A stretch of DNA of 64,000 nt from Planctomycetota bacterium (lineage in GTDB: Bacteria > Planctomycetota > Uabimicrobiia > Uabimicrobiales > Uabimicrobiaceae), in the NCBI GenBank assembly GCA_029260735.1, contig JAJDCR010000065.1:1-64000 (forward strand), given 5' to 3'. Under the pieces are notes generated by a model. That model was not told the origin of the DNA, ran no database searches, and saw nothing but the letters and a program-made list of their open reading frames with translations. The first letter of the stretch is position 1. Every line of letters starts with the position of its first letter. This document shows positions 17,498-27,500 of this stretch, piece after piece. The position numbers were made by a program, and so were the translations under genes.

Positions 17498-18231
17498 CTA
17501 TCCTGAGTTTCTTCTCCAGAGAAAATCTTGAGCTCTTCTTCAATTTTTTGATAAAGCTCTTTTATCCAGGGGTGGCTAGGTAACTCCATATTTCGATAAT
17601 TTTTCTTTCTAAAATCACAAGGAGCTATAATGAGCTTAGTTTTCTCAAGACCTACTTTCTCAACTAAGTAGAAAATGTCTTCGCTCGCAGGATCTCCTAT
17701 GGCAATGCAACCTGTAGAAGCAGCTTTCCCATGAATAAAGATGTTTCCTCCCAAGTCTGTTCGTTCTTGCTTTTTGGCCTGAGCTTTATCATATTCATTA
17801 GGATAGCCGGTTTTTAGCGAAAGGTGATAGCTACTATTGGGATTAAAGGCAAGAATTTTATATATTCCTTCAGGAACTTGGTAGTCACCTTCTTTTAACT
17901 TAGGTCCCATCTTACCACTAGCTGCAAGGACAGGATATTCGCGCAAAAATTTTTTTTCCTGCTTCTTTTGAATCCAAACCTCCATTTTTTTCTCTTGTTT
18001 TAGAACAATCAAAAACAGGAAATCCACAGGGAGTTTCGTTTTAGTTTTTTCCCAGTAGCCAAGCAAACGTTGCTCCACAGCAGGAGAAACTTTATCGATC
18101 ACCTGAGAAACTGTTTTTCTACCTCTTATTTTTGAATAAACAGGGTGCCAAATGCCACGACCATAACGATAAAGTAAGCCGCTTCCCAAAACAAATAGGA
18201 CCAAAATTATCCAGCCTCGACCTTTTAACAT
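17494..18231 (-). CDS. Membrane-anchored L,D-transpeptidase (YkuD family)
   Basis: This 245-residue protein has an N-terminal membrane anchor or uncleaved signal (about 6-22) and a YkuD domain. It ends in the catalytic motif FIHGKAASTGCIAIGD, with His167 and the nucleophile Cys175. Upstream, GKMGPKLKEGDYQVPEGIY is the usual substrate-groove strand of this family. These enzymes cross-link peptidoglycan or attach proteins to it, or act as murein endopeptidase-like proteins (ErfK/YafK type); the spacing of the HGxxxxxGC motif fits the YafK-like branch. It implies that the organism has peptidoglycan. It converges on queG with a 4-nt overlap. Confidence 0.82.
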   Translation of the reverse strand: MLKGRGWIILVLFVLGSGLLYRYGRGIWHPVYSKIRGRKTVSQVIDKVSPAVEQRLLGYWEKTKTKLPVDFLFLIVLKQEKKMEVWIQKKQEKKFLREYPVLAASGKMGPKLKEGDYQVPEGIYKILAFNPNSSYHLSLKTGYPNEYDKAQAKKQERTDLGGNIFIHGKAASTGCIAIGDPASEDIFYLVEKVGLEKTKLIIAPCDFRKKNYRNMELPSHPWIKELYQKIEEELKIFSGEETQDS

Positions 18232-18343
18232 TTTTTTCTCCTAAGGGAATTCCCATAAAAAAACTTTTCCTCTTTTATAGATCTTCGTTCTTTTGTTACA
18301 GTAGATCGTATTATTATTTAAATCTTTTTTCTAAGAGGGCAAA

Positions 18344-19888
18344 ATGTCTAAAAAATTTGTGAATATCTGTGCTATTTTTATTGTGATTATTTTATTTGCC
18401 CACTTGGCTCATTTTTATTTCTGCTCTAAAAGCATCTTGCCTGAATTTACTTTGGAACAAAGTAGAACCGATATGAATGCAAACTATCGGTGGGCTCAAT
18501 CTATTTTGGATCAAGGTATAACTAATCCTTCTCCTTATCACCCTTACATGAAAGAGATAGCTCCTTATGAAACTTGGGTAAAGTGGTGGAAAGGAGAGGA
18601 GATTTATCAACAGTCTCCACTTTATGCTTACCTGATGGCTTTGAGTTTAAAGCTAACGGGAAGTCTTTTGCCCATGCATTTGCTTAATGTTTTTCTAGGT
18701 TTTTTTCTATGTGTCTTAATCGGAATATGTTCTTACCTTGTCACTGAAAACAAAAAAATTTCCCTGATAGCGTTTATTTTAGCAGGAACTTATGCACCTT
18801 TCTATGCTTATTCCTGGCCTTTGTTACGCGACCTCATTGGTTGGATACTTTTATTGTTATTTGCAATCTTCATGAGTTTATGGCAAAAAGCATCTACTCA
18901 TCCCTCCGAAAAAACAGATTTAAAAATAGCCTTTGCTCTAGGACTAACATTAGGTATAGGCTTGTTAGCCCGAGAAACATTTTACCTAATTATTCCTGTG
19001 AGTTTGGTTTTTATAGGAGTCATTGCCCACAAGAAAAAAGACTATCGTTTTATAGGGGGAGTTGTCCTCGCTCTCTTTCTTTCTTTGTCTCCTTTGTTAA
19101 TCCGAAATGCTTTGGTCGGAGCTCCTCTTTTTTCTTCCTCGAACCGATTTTCTGAAACCTTTATTCAGTTTAATGCCCCCAGTGCTTTGATAGGTCACTT
19201 TTCTATTCCTTCTGAGCTCCCTGAAATAATGGAAAAGAGTGAAGGAAAACCACTAATTGTTGTCAAGAACACTTTACTCGCTTACGATAACCCTTTTCTT
19301 TGGCTGAAGAAAGTTCCTCAAAAACTACTCAATCTTTTAGCTCCCTACGAATCACCAGATAATCAATGTATATACTATTTAGAGTTGATTTCTCCTATGG
19401 TAGCCTGGGGCTCACCTCATTGGTTTATTGTCATTCCTGGCCTTTGTGGACTTGGTTTGAGTTTATACAGACGAGATACAAAACACCTTTGGCTTTGGTT
19501 TTTGGCATCAATTTTATTATTTAATATTGCTTTGTTTACTCCCACATCTCGTTATCGTCAGAGCTTGGCAATGCTTTGGGTTATTTGGGCCGCTTACTAT
19601 TTTTACGCTATTTATAAAAATGGTTGGACTCCCCTAGGACGCTCGCAAATTCTCTTGTTAATTTTAGGGTGGGTTTTATGCTTAGGAGTTTTTGATACTA
19701 ACCCCACCTCACCTTACTACAGAAAAAATGAATTCTATGCTGCCGCTCGTATTTATGTTAAAAGAGGAGATTACAATAAGGCTCAAGACGAAATAAGACT
19801 ATTTTACAGTTTGAAAAATGTTCATCCCAAGTGGCCTTTACCCTCTTTTGTTTATCCTCCTGTAAAAGAGAAAGAAACAAATAATTAA
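18344..19888 (+). CDS. Multi-pass membrane glycosyltransferase (PMT/ArnT-like, GT39/GT83-type)
   Basis: This 514-residue protein has about 10-11 hydrophobic segments. Its layout is typical of polyprenyl-phosphate-sugar glycosyltransferases: an acidic residue in the first outer loop (QSRTDMNANYRWAQSIL), a QSPLYAYLMAL segment, an ARETFYLIIPVSLVF region, and a large late loop before the last helices (PTSRYRQSLAMLWVIWAAYYF). A short soluble tail (about 465-514, YYRKNEFYAAARIYVKRGDYNKAQDEI) looks like one TPR-type helix pair. It probably transfers a lipid-linked sugar on the outer face of the membrane; the acceptor cannot be deduced. A hairpin follows the gene at 19940. Confidence 0.7.
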   Translation: MSKKFVNICAIFIVIILFAHLAHFYFCSKSILPEFTLEQSRTDMNANYRWAQSILDQGITNPSPYHPYMKEIAPYETWVKWWKGEEIYQQSPLYAYLMALSLKLTGSLLPMHLLNVFLGFFLCVLIGICSYLVTENKKISLIAFILAGTYAPFYAYSWPLLRDLIGWILLLLFAIFMSLWQKASTHPSEKTDLKIAFALGLTLGIGLLARETFYLIIPVSLVFIGVIAHKKKDYRFIGGVVLALFLSLSPLLIRNALVGAPLFSSSNRFSETFIQFNAPSALIGHFSIPSELPEIMEKSEGKPLIVVKNTLLAYDNPFLWLKKVPQKLLNLLAPYESPDNQCIYYLELISPMVAWGSPHWFIVIPGLCGLGLSLYRRDTKHLWLWFLASILLFNIALFTPTSRYRQSLAMLWVIWAAYYFYAIYKNGWTPLGRSQILLLILGWVLCLGVFDTNPTSPYYRKNEFYAAARIYVKRGDYNKAQDEIRLFYSLKNVHPKWPLPSFVYPPVKEKETNN

Positions 19889-19939
19889 GCAACAGATAAA
19901 AGAGTATTAGAATTTTTCCCTACTACTTGGTAAAATTAT

Positions 19940-19976
19940 TTAAATGGAAAGCCAAAACTACTGGCTTTCCATTTAA
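19940..19976 (+). terminator. Strong hairpin after membrane glycosyltransferase
   Basis: A 15-bp perfect stem (TTAAATGGAAAGCCA 19940-19954 with its complement 19962-19976) has a 7-nt loop. The arms start and end with A/T pairs, so it can act as a terminator although no separate T tract follows. Confidence 0.6.
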
Positions 19977-20039
19977 GACACAGTGCTAGCTTAAAACAAT
20001 TTAATGGTGTGAGTTCTCTTAAAAGGTAAGTGCTCTTCT

Positions 20040-21119
20040 ATGGACCTTTCGCTTCGTAAAGAATTTCTCTATAAAGTAAATTTATTTCGCGGACTGCGAG
20101 AAGTCGATGTTCTTTACATTGCTAAGAATGTTATCGAAAAAATCTATCCAGCAGGAGAGTATATATTTATGGAAGGAGATGAAGCATCTTCCATGTATAT
20201 TATCGTCTCTGGAGAAATTTCTATCCAAAAAGGGCAACGAGAGATTACTCGTCTAGATAGCGGAACTTATATTGGTGAAATGGCTATTTTAGACAGCGGA
20301 ACTCGCTCTGCTTCTGCTCAAGTGATAAACGAAGTATTTCTTCTAGAGATATCAGAAGAGCTTTTTCATCAAACTTTAGGCCAAAAATCAAACTCATTGC
20401 TCTCTATTTTAAAAACCCTTAGCCGACGAATAAGAGAAGACAACCGGCGGCTTGAAAGCGACTATTTACAACTAGCTAGTCTAGTTCATGATCTACGGAA
20501 TTCACTTTCTTCTCTCACCTACGCTTCCCTCATTCAAGACTCTTATCCTAATGACCCCAATACTGTAGAGTGGACAAATCATATTTTGGCTACCCAAAGC
20601 TATATGTTTAACACCATGAACAATGTTCTCTTTGCCAGCCAAAAAAGTATTGAAAACTATTCCTTTGATGAAAATAATATTTTAGCAACAATGAGCGAAA
20701 CTATCCATACTCATCTGTCTCTTCATCCCCAAGTAAAAGAGCATCACCTGGAACTAGTCTGCAAAGAACCTCTTTTCCCTTGCCCGCACAATAAAAATGA
20801 TATAATTCGCGTTTTATGCAATCTAATCATCAATGCCTGCCAAGCCTCGGAGCCTCCCTCCGAAATAAAAATATCTCTTTATAATGAACAAGACTTTATT
20901 GTAATAGAGATATCAGACCAGGGAAAAGGGATTCCTGTTCAACTTCAGGATTTGATTTTTTATCCTCGTTTCACCAATAAAAAAGATGGTAATGGGTTAG
21001 GACTTTCTACTTCAAAAACTATCATCGAAAAAAAACACTATGGCAGCCTTACCTTTTTTAGCAAAGAAAACCAAGGAACTACCTTCAAAATTATGCTACC
21101 AAAAAAAAGTGAGTATTAA
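20040..21119 (+). CDS. Cyclic-nucleotide-binding-domain histidine kinase
   Basis: This 359-residue protein starts with a CAP_ED/cNMP-binding domain (about 14-130: EYIFMEGDEASSMYIIVSGEISI, SGTYIGEMAILDSGTRSASAQV). A histidine-kinase core follows: an H-box with His150 (LVHDLRNSLSSL), an N-box (VLCNLIINACQASEP), a G1 box (ISDQGKGIP) and a G2 box (GNGLGLSTSKTIIEKKHYG). There is no membrane segment and no receiver domain, so it is a soluble sensor. The phosphate-binding cassette keeps the GEMA and R-S-A pattern, which fits ligand binding, but the ligand could also be something else. The stop codon is followed immediately by the ATG of the next gene, which suggests coupled translation. Confidence 0.88.
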   Translation: MDLSLRKEFLYKVNLFRGLREVDVLYIAKNVIEKIYPAGEYIFMEGDEASSMYIIVSGEISIQKGQREITRLDSGTYIGEMAILDSGTRSASAQVINEVFLLEISEELFHQTLGQKSNSLLSILKTLSRRIREDNRRLESDYLQLASLVHDLRNSLSSLTYASLIQDSYPNDPNTVEWTNHILATQSYMFNTMNNVLFASQKSIENYSFDENNILATMSETIHTHLSLHPQVKEHHLELVCKEPLFPCPHNKNDIIRVLCNLIINACQASEPPSEIKISLYNEQDFIVIEISDQGKGIPVQLQDLIFYPRFTNKKDGNGLGLSTSKTIIEKKHYGSLTFFSKENQGTTFKIMLPKKSEY

Positions 21120-21929
21120 ATGATTAATTTTGTTGTTGCTCTCTCTTGCGAAGCTCGTCCTCTAATCGATCATTATAAACTACAAGCTACTTTAGAAACA
21201 GGTCCTTTTCGTATATACCAAAGAGAGAATATTTATTTAGTTGTTTCGGGGGTAGGAAAAATGATGGCGGCTGCGGCAACCGCTTATTTATATGCTTGGC
21301 AAGGTCAAAAAAATAATTGCGCTTGGATAAATGTAGGAGTAGGAGGCCACCAAAGTCATAGCCTAGGAAGTGTTTTTATTGCCCATAAGGTACGAGATGA
21401 AGGAAATGAAAAAATTTGGTATCCGGTTTTTCTTCATTCTTTTTCTTCCCCTACGGAAATAATTCATACCGTAGAGAAACCAGAGCGAAATTATCCTAAT
21501 TCCTGTATTTATGAGATGGAAGCTAGTGGTTTTTTTATGATCGCTTCTCGTTTTGCCACAGCAGAATTAGTTCATTCATTAAAGGTTATCTCTGATAACC
21601 GAGAATCCTCTTTAGACCAATTGAAGGCAAAAGACATAACAAATTTAATCCACCAACAAATATCATCTATTATCGATTTACAGGAAAAAGTGCTGAAAAG
21701 TGCAAAAGAGCTAGGAGTTATTCAAGCTCCCCCCCAAGGATACCAAGAGACTATCCAAAGACACCACTTTACTATTTCACAACAACGTATTCTCTATTCT
21801 CTTTTACAAAGATGCCAAGCCTTAGATCTTTCTGATAAGTCTTTTTGGACAAAATTAGCAGAAAAACAAAATGCCCGAGAAAGCCTCCATTTCGTTCAAA
21901 ACATTATCCAAACAAAGAGTTTTGCTTAG
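21120..21929 (+). CDS. Nucleosidase-like protein coupled to the kinase gene
   Basis: This 269-residue protein has an N-terminal PNP_UDP_1-type domain (about 1-185). VALSCEARPLIDHYKL is the usual start, VVSGVGKMMAAAATAYL the glycine loop, INVGVGGHQSHSLGSVFI the ribose/phosphate region, and YEMEASGFFMIASRF the ExE segment. A helical tail of about 80 residues (QRHHFTISQQRILYSLLQRC) is extra to the family. MTA/SAH nucleosidases and related enzymes share this core. It starts directly after the stop of the kinase gene, so its role may tie to that signalling protein; this is inference. It converges on the propeller gene with 10 bp between them. Confidence 0.65.
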   Translation: MINFVVALSCEARPLIDHYKLQATLETGPFRIYQRENIYLVVSGVGKMMAAAATAYLYAWQGQKNNCAWINVGVGGHQSHSLGSVFIAHKVRDEGNEKIWYPVFLHSFSSPTEIIHTVEKPERNYPNSCIYEMEASGFFMIASRFATAELVHSLKVISDNRESSLDQLKAKDITNLIHQQISSIIDLQEKVLKSAKELGVIQAPPQGYQETIQRHHFTISQQRILYSLLQRCQALDLSDKSFWTKLAEKQNARESLHFVQNIIQTKSFA

Positions 21930-21939
21930 ACCATGTTTG

Positions 21940-23085
21940 CTAAAAACGTTGAACAGAAAATCGTCGAATCAAGATGAGAGAGAAAAAACCAAACATAAGT
22001 AAACCAATAACTGCTGTGATGGTATATAAAAAAAGCTCGTTGAGCTTTTCATGGTCTGTATAGTCAAAGTGCGACAACCATTTTTCTCCATCATAGCTCC
22101 CCACTCCAAAATAGGTATTGATCCACAAATGAGAACTTGTTGTAAAAAGCTGTTTAGAGTAAGCTAAGCTAGGACGTGGCTTACTTAGCTCAATTTTTTC
22201 AAAACTTTCTCCGTCTATTTTGTAAAGACCTAGCCCGTACTCCGTAACCCACATACTTCCTTGAAATGATTCAATAGAAGCTGATTGATTTACAAACATC
22301 CCTGAAACAGCTTCGTGCCAAGTTTTTTTAGTGTAATTGTAATAATAGATTCCTTTGGAGGTGACAACCCAAGGTTGGTCTTCTTCATCCCAGGTAAAAC
22401 TATGGAACTTCTCGCTCCAGCCAAAATCAGGGAAAGAAGGAAGAGTATGCCAGCTTTCTCCATCGTAGCGAGCAATTCCATTTATCCATAAACTATGCTT
22501 AGGCCCTTTCTTCAGGATACCACTCCCTACCTTTTCAGGGTAATCTAGTTTTTTCCAGAATTTTTTGCGAATGTCATAACGCCAAATATAATCAGGGCCA
22601 GAAAGCCAGATGGATCGATTCCATATTTCCAAACTTTGTAAAAGAAAAATGGATCTGGCAAGACTTTGAAGATATTCCGAAAGAGGAAAAGATATCCATT
22701 TTTTACGTAAACAATCGTATTTTAGAATATTTCTGTGTGTAAGTAGCCAAAGATTTCCTCCATCATCAATGTTGTATACTTTAATTTCGGAAATTTTTTT
22801 TCCTTGAGGAATAGGAGCAGAGCCAACTCTGACCCAATTTCGATTGTATTCATTCCAATTGTAAAAATCCTCATTTTTTACATAAATAAAATTACCAGAC
22901 GCTGCAATAATTTGTGAAATAACTGCTTTGGGTTTCACTTCTTGAGTTTTTTTTTGTCCCCAGCTTAAAGAAGGAACAGTTAAACTAAACCAAAAACAGA
23001 GTAGCAGTATCTTCATCCATTTTTTGCTACCGATTTTTCCCATGCTTTTTCTTATACTCTTCCTAGTTAGGGCGTCCACATTCAA
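21940..23085 (-). CDS. Membrane-anchored beta-propeller-like protein
   Basis: The frame encodes 381 residues. An N-terminal hydrophobic signal (KILLLCFWFSLTVPSLSWG, about 25-43) is followed by repeated Trp-rich strands of 40-50 residues (NLWLLTHRNILKYD, SIWLSGPDYIWRYD, SLWINGIARYDGESWHTLP, PWVVTSKGIYYYN, SMWVTEYGLGLYKIDGESF, HLWINTYFGVGSYDGEKWL). These resemble the two-component-regulator propeller (Reg_prop) unit. A C-terminal transmembrane helix (about 350-372) ends in IRRFSVQRF. The true start could also be the ATG at 23043 or 23016, which would place the signal at the N-terminus. It is likely a periplasmic propeller tethered at the inner membrane; no kinase domain is attached. Confidence 0.65.
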   Translation of the reverse strand: MNVDALTRKSIRKSMGKIGSKKWMKILLLCFWFSLTVPSLSWGQKKTQEVKPKAVISQIIAASGNFIYVKNEDFYNWNEYNRNWVRVGSAPIPQGKKISEIKVYNIDDGGNLWLLTHRNILKYDCLRKKWISFPLSEYLQSLARSIFLLQSLEIWNRSIWLSGPDYIWRYDIRKKFWKKLDYPEKVGSGILKKGPKHSLWINGIARYDGESWHTLPSFPDFGWSEKFHSFTWDEEDQPWVVTSKGIYYYNYTKKTWHEAVSGMFVNQSASIESFQGSMWVTEYGLGLYKIDGESFEKIELSKPRPSLAYSKQLFTTSSHLWINTYFGVGSYDGEKWLSHFDYTDHEKLNELFLYTITAVIGLLMFGFFSLILIRRFSVQRF

Positions 23086-23149
23086 ATTTTGAGTGTAAAC
23101 TCCCTATTATTACACGATTTCAAAGTTTAATTTTTGTCCAAGGTATTGT

Positions 23150-24313
23150 CTAACTTAGTAACATTTTAGCAATGGTCATCAGTTGCATGTTACTAGTTCC
23201 TTCGTAAATTTGGCCGATTTTCGAATCTCGAAAATACTTTTCGGCAGGGTATTCCTTAGTATAACCATATCCTCCGTAGACCTCAAGAGCCTTACTTGCA
23301 ACTTTTTCTGCTGTTATTGAAGTAAAGTATTTAGTCATGGCCGCTTCTTTAATGAAAGGCATCGAAGCGTCCTTCAAACGAGCGGCGTTATAGACCATTA
23401 AACGAGCAGCTTCCACTTGAGTAGCCATTTCAGCAAGAGAAAATTGGATCGCTTGAAAATCGCTGATTTTTTTACCAAATTGTTCTCGTTCTTGGGAATA
23501 CTGGATAGCACAGTCAAGAGCTCCTCGAGCTAATCCAATCATTTGAGCGCCTATTCCAATACGCCCTTCATTGAGAGTTTCTATCGCAATTTTATACCCT
23601 TTGCCAATCTCTCCAAGGATATTTTCCTTGGGTACTCGGCAATCCTCTAAAATTAGCTCGCAAGTACTACTTGCTCTTATTCCCAATTTATCTTCTTTTT
23701 TACCTACAGAGAAGCCAGAAAACTCTTTTTCCACTACGAAACCTGTAATGCCTTTATAACCTAATGATTTATCTACACTGGCAAAAACAATAAAAATTTC
23801 GGCATCCGCTCCATTGGTCACCCACATCTTGCGTCCATTCAGAACGTAGCTGTCTTTGTCTTCACGAGCAGTTGTTTGCAAAGCGAAAGCGTCACTTCCT
23901 GAGCCTGACTCCGAAAGAGAATAAGCTCCAATTTTTTCAGTGGCTAGTTGAGGAAGATATTTTTCTCGGATCGCTTCACTTCCCCAAATCATAAAAGCGT
24001 TGTTAACCAAGGTATTCTGAACATCAACCATAACTCCAATTGAAGGGTCAACTGCCGAAAGCTCCTCTATAACAATAATGGCACTGGTAAAATTAGCTTC
24101 GCTTCCCTCATACTTTTCAGGTATTTCGACAGACATTAAACCTAACTCAAAAAGCTCTTGGATTAAGCCTCGGTCAACCTCTCCTTTTTCGTCCATTTCC
24201 TTAACTAAAGGCTTCACTCTTTCTTGGGCAAACTTACGTACAGTTTCCCGAAACATTTGCTCATCTTCGGAGAACATCTGTAGAGGAGCTCCAGGGGTCA
24301 ATCCGTTTGTCAT
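23150..24313 (-). CDS. Acyl-CoA dehydrogenase
   Basis: This 387-residue protein is a full-length acyl-CoA dehydrogenase. It has an N-terminal helical domain (EDEQMFRETVRKFAQERVKPL), the FAD-contacting beta-domain motif YSLSESGSGSDAFALQTTA and WVTNGADAEIFIVFA, and a C-terminal domain with REQFGKKISDFQAIQFSLAEM. The catalytic-base segment is QIYEGTSNMQLMTIAKML. These enzymes form the alpha-beta double bond of acyl-CoA with FAD and pass electrons to ETF. Sequence alone suggests a short or branched chain type. It is divergent from icmF, which supports use of butyryl-CoA or isobutyryl-CoA-type substrates; that is inference. Confidence 0.9.
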   Translation of the reverse strand: MTNGLTPGAPLQMFSEDEQMFRETVRKFAQERVKPLVKEMDEKGEVDRGLIQELFELGLMSVEIPEKYEGSEANFTSAIIVIEELSAVDPSIGVMVDVQNTLVNNAFMIWGSEAIREKYLPQLATEKIGAYSLSESGSGSDAFALQTTAREDKDSYVLNGRKMWVTNGADAEIFIVFASVDKSLGYKGITGFVVEKEFSGFSVGKKEDKLGIRASSTCELILEDCRVPKENILGEIGKGYKIAIETLNEGRIGIGAQMIGLARGALDCAIQYSQEREQFGKKISDFQAIQFSLAEMATQVEAARLMVYNAARLKDASMPFIKEAAMTKYFTSITAEKVASKALEVYGGYGYTKEYPAEKYFRDSKIGQIYEGTSNMQLMTIAKMLLS

Positions 24314-24349
24314 TGTTTTCCTCTCTCTCTAGAATTTTTGTAGCGTTTC

Positions 24350-24365
24350 TATCATCGCAATGATA
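24350..24365. promoter_or_regulatory. Small palindrome between divergent acyl-CoA genes
   Basis: TATCAT at 24350-24355 and ATGATA at 24360-24365 form a 6-bp dyad around CGCA in the gap between the acyl-CoA dehydrogenase and icmF genes. It could be a regulator site for the two divergent genes, but a dyad this short could be chance. Confidence 0.25.
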
Positions 24366-24507
24366 ACATATTCAATAAGGTGCTTTTATATTTTGAACAT
24401 AATAAAAGATAGCACAAAGGACTGCCAAAGAAAAACCATTTTTTTTCGATAAGAACGTGCTCAGCAGTTTTTTTCTCCGTACCTCAAAAACAGGAAAATT
24501 AGCTATT

Positions 24508-27500
24508 ATGGTAACACCGGTTGAAAACACAATAGAAAAACCCACAGAGCATATTTACCAAGCTCAAAATAAAATAAGAATTGTTACTGCGGCTTCTCTA
24601 TTCGATGGCCATGATGTCAGTATAAACATAATGAGACGGATTTTGCAAGCATCTGGAGCAGAAGTCATTCATTTAGGCCACAACCGCTCAGTTCAAGAAA
24701 TTGTAGACTGTGCCATCCAAGAAGGGGTACAGGCTATCTGTCTCACGAGCTATCAGGGAGGACATGTTGAATATCTCAAATACATGTATGACCTCTTAAA
24801 AGAACGTGGAAATAGCTATGTAAAAATTTTTGCCGGGGGCGGGGGCACTATCCTTCCCAATGAAATAGAAGAACTTCATGCTCACGGAATTACTCGTATA
24901 TATTCCCCTGATGATGGGCGAGCGATGGGCTTACAAGGAATGATCAACGATCTTTTAGAAAAATGTGACTTTCCGACAATCCCTCCCACAAAAGAAGAAG
25001 CTTTTCCTTTATCTTCACGGAGTTGGTCAGACCTCAGTAGCATTATCACACAAATCGAAAATAAAAATCCTGCCGGAGAAGAATGGTTAGAAAGTATAAA
25101 CCAGTCAGAGCTTTCTAAAAAATCACCGGTACTGGGCATAACAGGAACAGGAGGAGCAGGGAAATCTTCTTTAACCGATGAGCTTGTAAGACGTTTTTTG
25201 CGCGAGTTTCCCGAAAAAACAGTTGCTATTGTGTCCATTGATCCCTCTAAACGCAAAACAGGAGGAGCTTTACTCGGGGATAGAATTCGCATGAACGCCA
25301 TTCATAATGATCGTGTTTTTATGCGCTCTCTAGCAACTCGCCAAGCTCACCTAGCTCTAAATCAAAATTTAAAACCTCTGATTAAGCTGCTCCAAATTGC
25401 CGAATTTGATTTTATTGTTATTGAAACGGCAGGAATTGGGCAAAGCGACTCTGAAATTACTGACTTTGTTGATGTGTCTCTTTATGTTATGACACCTGAG
25501 TTTGGTGCTCCTTCGCAGCTCGAAAAAATCGACATGATAGACTATGCCGACATTGTTGCTTTGAATAAATTTGACAAACAAGGAGCCTTAGATGCTCTTA
25601 GAGATGTCCGAAAACAATACCAAAGAACTCGCAATCTATGGAATAAAAACTTAGAAGACATGCCTGTTTTTGGAGCCATTGCTTCCCAGTTTAATGACCC
25701 AGGAGTAAATATTCTATATCGACAAATCGTTGCCACAATTAATGAAAGAACGAGCATTAACTGGGCGAGTGAAATGGTTACTCCTAAAGAAATGTCTGAA
25801 AAAATATACATTATTCCTCCTCGTCGCACCCGCTATTTGGCAGAGATTGCCGACCTTATCGAACAAGATAGAAAATATGTTACCCAGCAAGCTAGTCTTG
25901 CTAGCCAGCTTTATCAATTAGAAGGTAGTATCTCTTTTCTAAAAAAACAAGGACAAGATACTAGCAATCTAGAAGAAGCCTCTCAAAGCTTACGTCAAAA
26001 ACTAGATCCTAACTGCCAAGAGCTCTTAAAACACTGGGAAGAAAAAAAGGCGGACTACCGAAAAGAATATTTCACCTATTACGTTCGAAAAAAAGAGATT
26101 CGAGTAGAGAATTTCACTGAAACCATTTGCCACCTAAAAATCCCCAAGGTTTCTCTACCTTCCTATAAAGACTGGGGCGATATTCTTCGTTGGACTCTTA
26201 TGGAAAATGTTCCTGGAGAATACCCCTACACGGCAGGAGTTTTCCCTTTCAAACGTAAAGGAGAGGACCCCACTCGAATGTTTGCTGGAGAAGGGGGCCC
26301 TGAACAAACCAATAGGCGCTTTCATTATTTAAGTGAAGGTATGCCCGCCGCTCGTCTTAGCACTGCCTTTGACTCTGTAACTCTCTACGGTGAAGATCCT
26401 GACCATCGCCCAGATATCTATGGGAAAATAGGAAACTCAGGAGTGAGCATTGCAACTCTAGATGATGCCAAAAAACTTTACTCTGGTTTTGATTTATGTC
26501 AACCGACAACCTCTGTTTCCATGACAATCAATGGCCCGGCTCCTATGCTACTGGGTTTTTTCCTCAACACTGCCATTGATCAACAATGTGAAAAATATAT
26601 CTTTGCTCAGGGAATGAAAGAAGAAGTCCAAGCGAAAATAGAAGAAATTTACAAAGAAAAAAACATTCCCACTCCTAGTTATCGAGGTGAGCTTCCTGAG
26701 GGAAACGATGGATTAGGGCTTTTTCTCTTAGGAGCTACCGGAGACCAAGTTCTTCCCCTAGAGACTTATCAAAAAATCAAAGCAGAAACTTTAGCCACTG
26801 TTCGAGGAACAGTTCAAGCAGACATCCTCAAAGAAGACCAAGCCCAAAACACATGCATTTTTTCCACTGAATTTGCTCTTAAAATGATGGGAGACATTCA
26901 ACAACATTTTATTAATGAAAGGGTTAGGAACTTTTATTCGGTTTCCATTTCAGGCTATCACATTGCCGAAGCCGGAGCTAACCCCATTACTCAACTAGCT
27001 TTCACCTTAAGCAATGGTTTTACTTATGTCGAGTATTATCTAAGTCGCGGTATGAAAATAGATGACTTTGCCCCCAATTTATCTTTCTTTTTCAGCAACG
27101 GAATTGATCCTGAGTACGCTGTTATTGGCCGAGTAGCCCGACGTATATGGGCTAAAGTTATTAAACACAAATATGAAGGAAATGAACGTTCCCAAATGTT
27201 AAAGTATCACATCCAAACTTCGGGACGCTCTCTTCATGCTCAAGAAATTGCCTTTAACGACATTAGAACCACTCTCCAAGCCCTCTATGCGGTATATGAT
27301 AACTGTAACTCTCTTCATACAAATGCTTATGACGAAGCTATCACCACTCCGACAGAGGAATCCGTACGCCGAGCCATTGCCATTCAACTAATTATTAACC
27401 GAGAACTAGGCCTGGCCAAAAATGAAAACCCTTTACAAGGGGCATTCATCATAGAGGAATTGACTGATTTAGTAGAAGAAGCTGTCATGAAGGAATTTTG

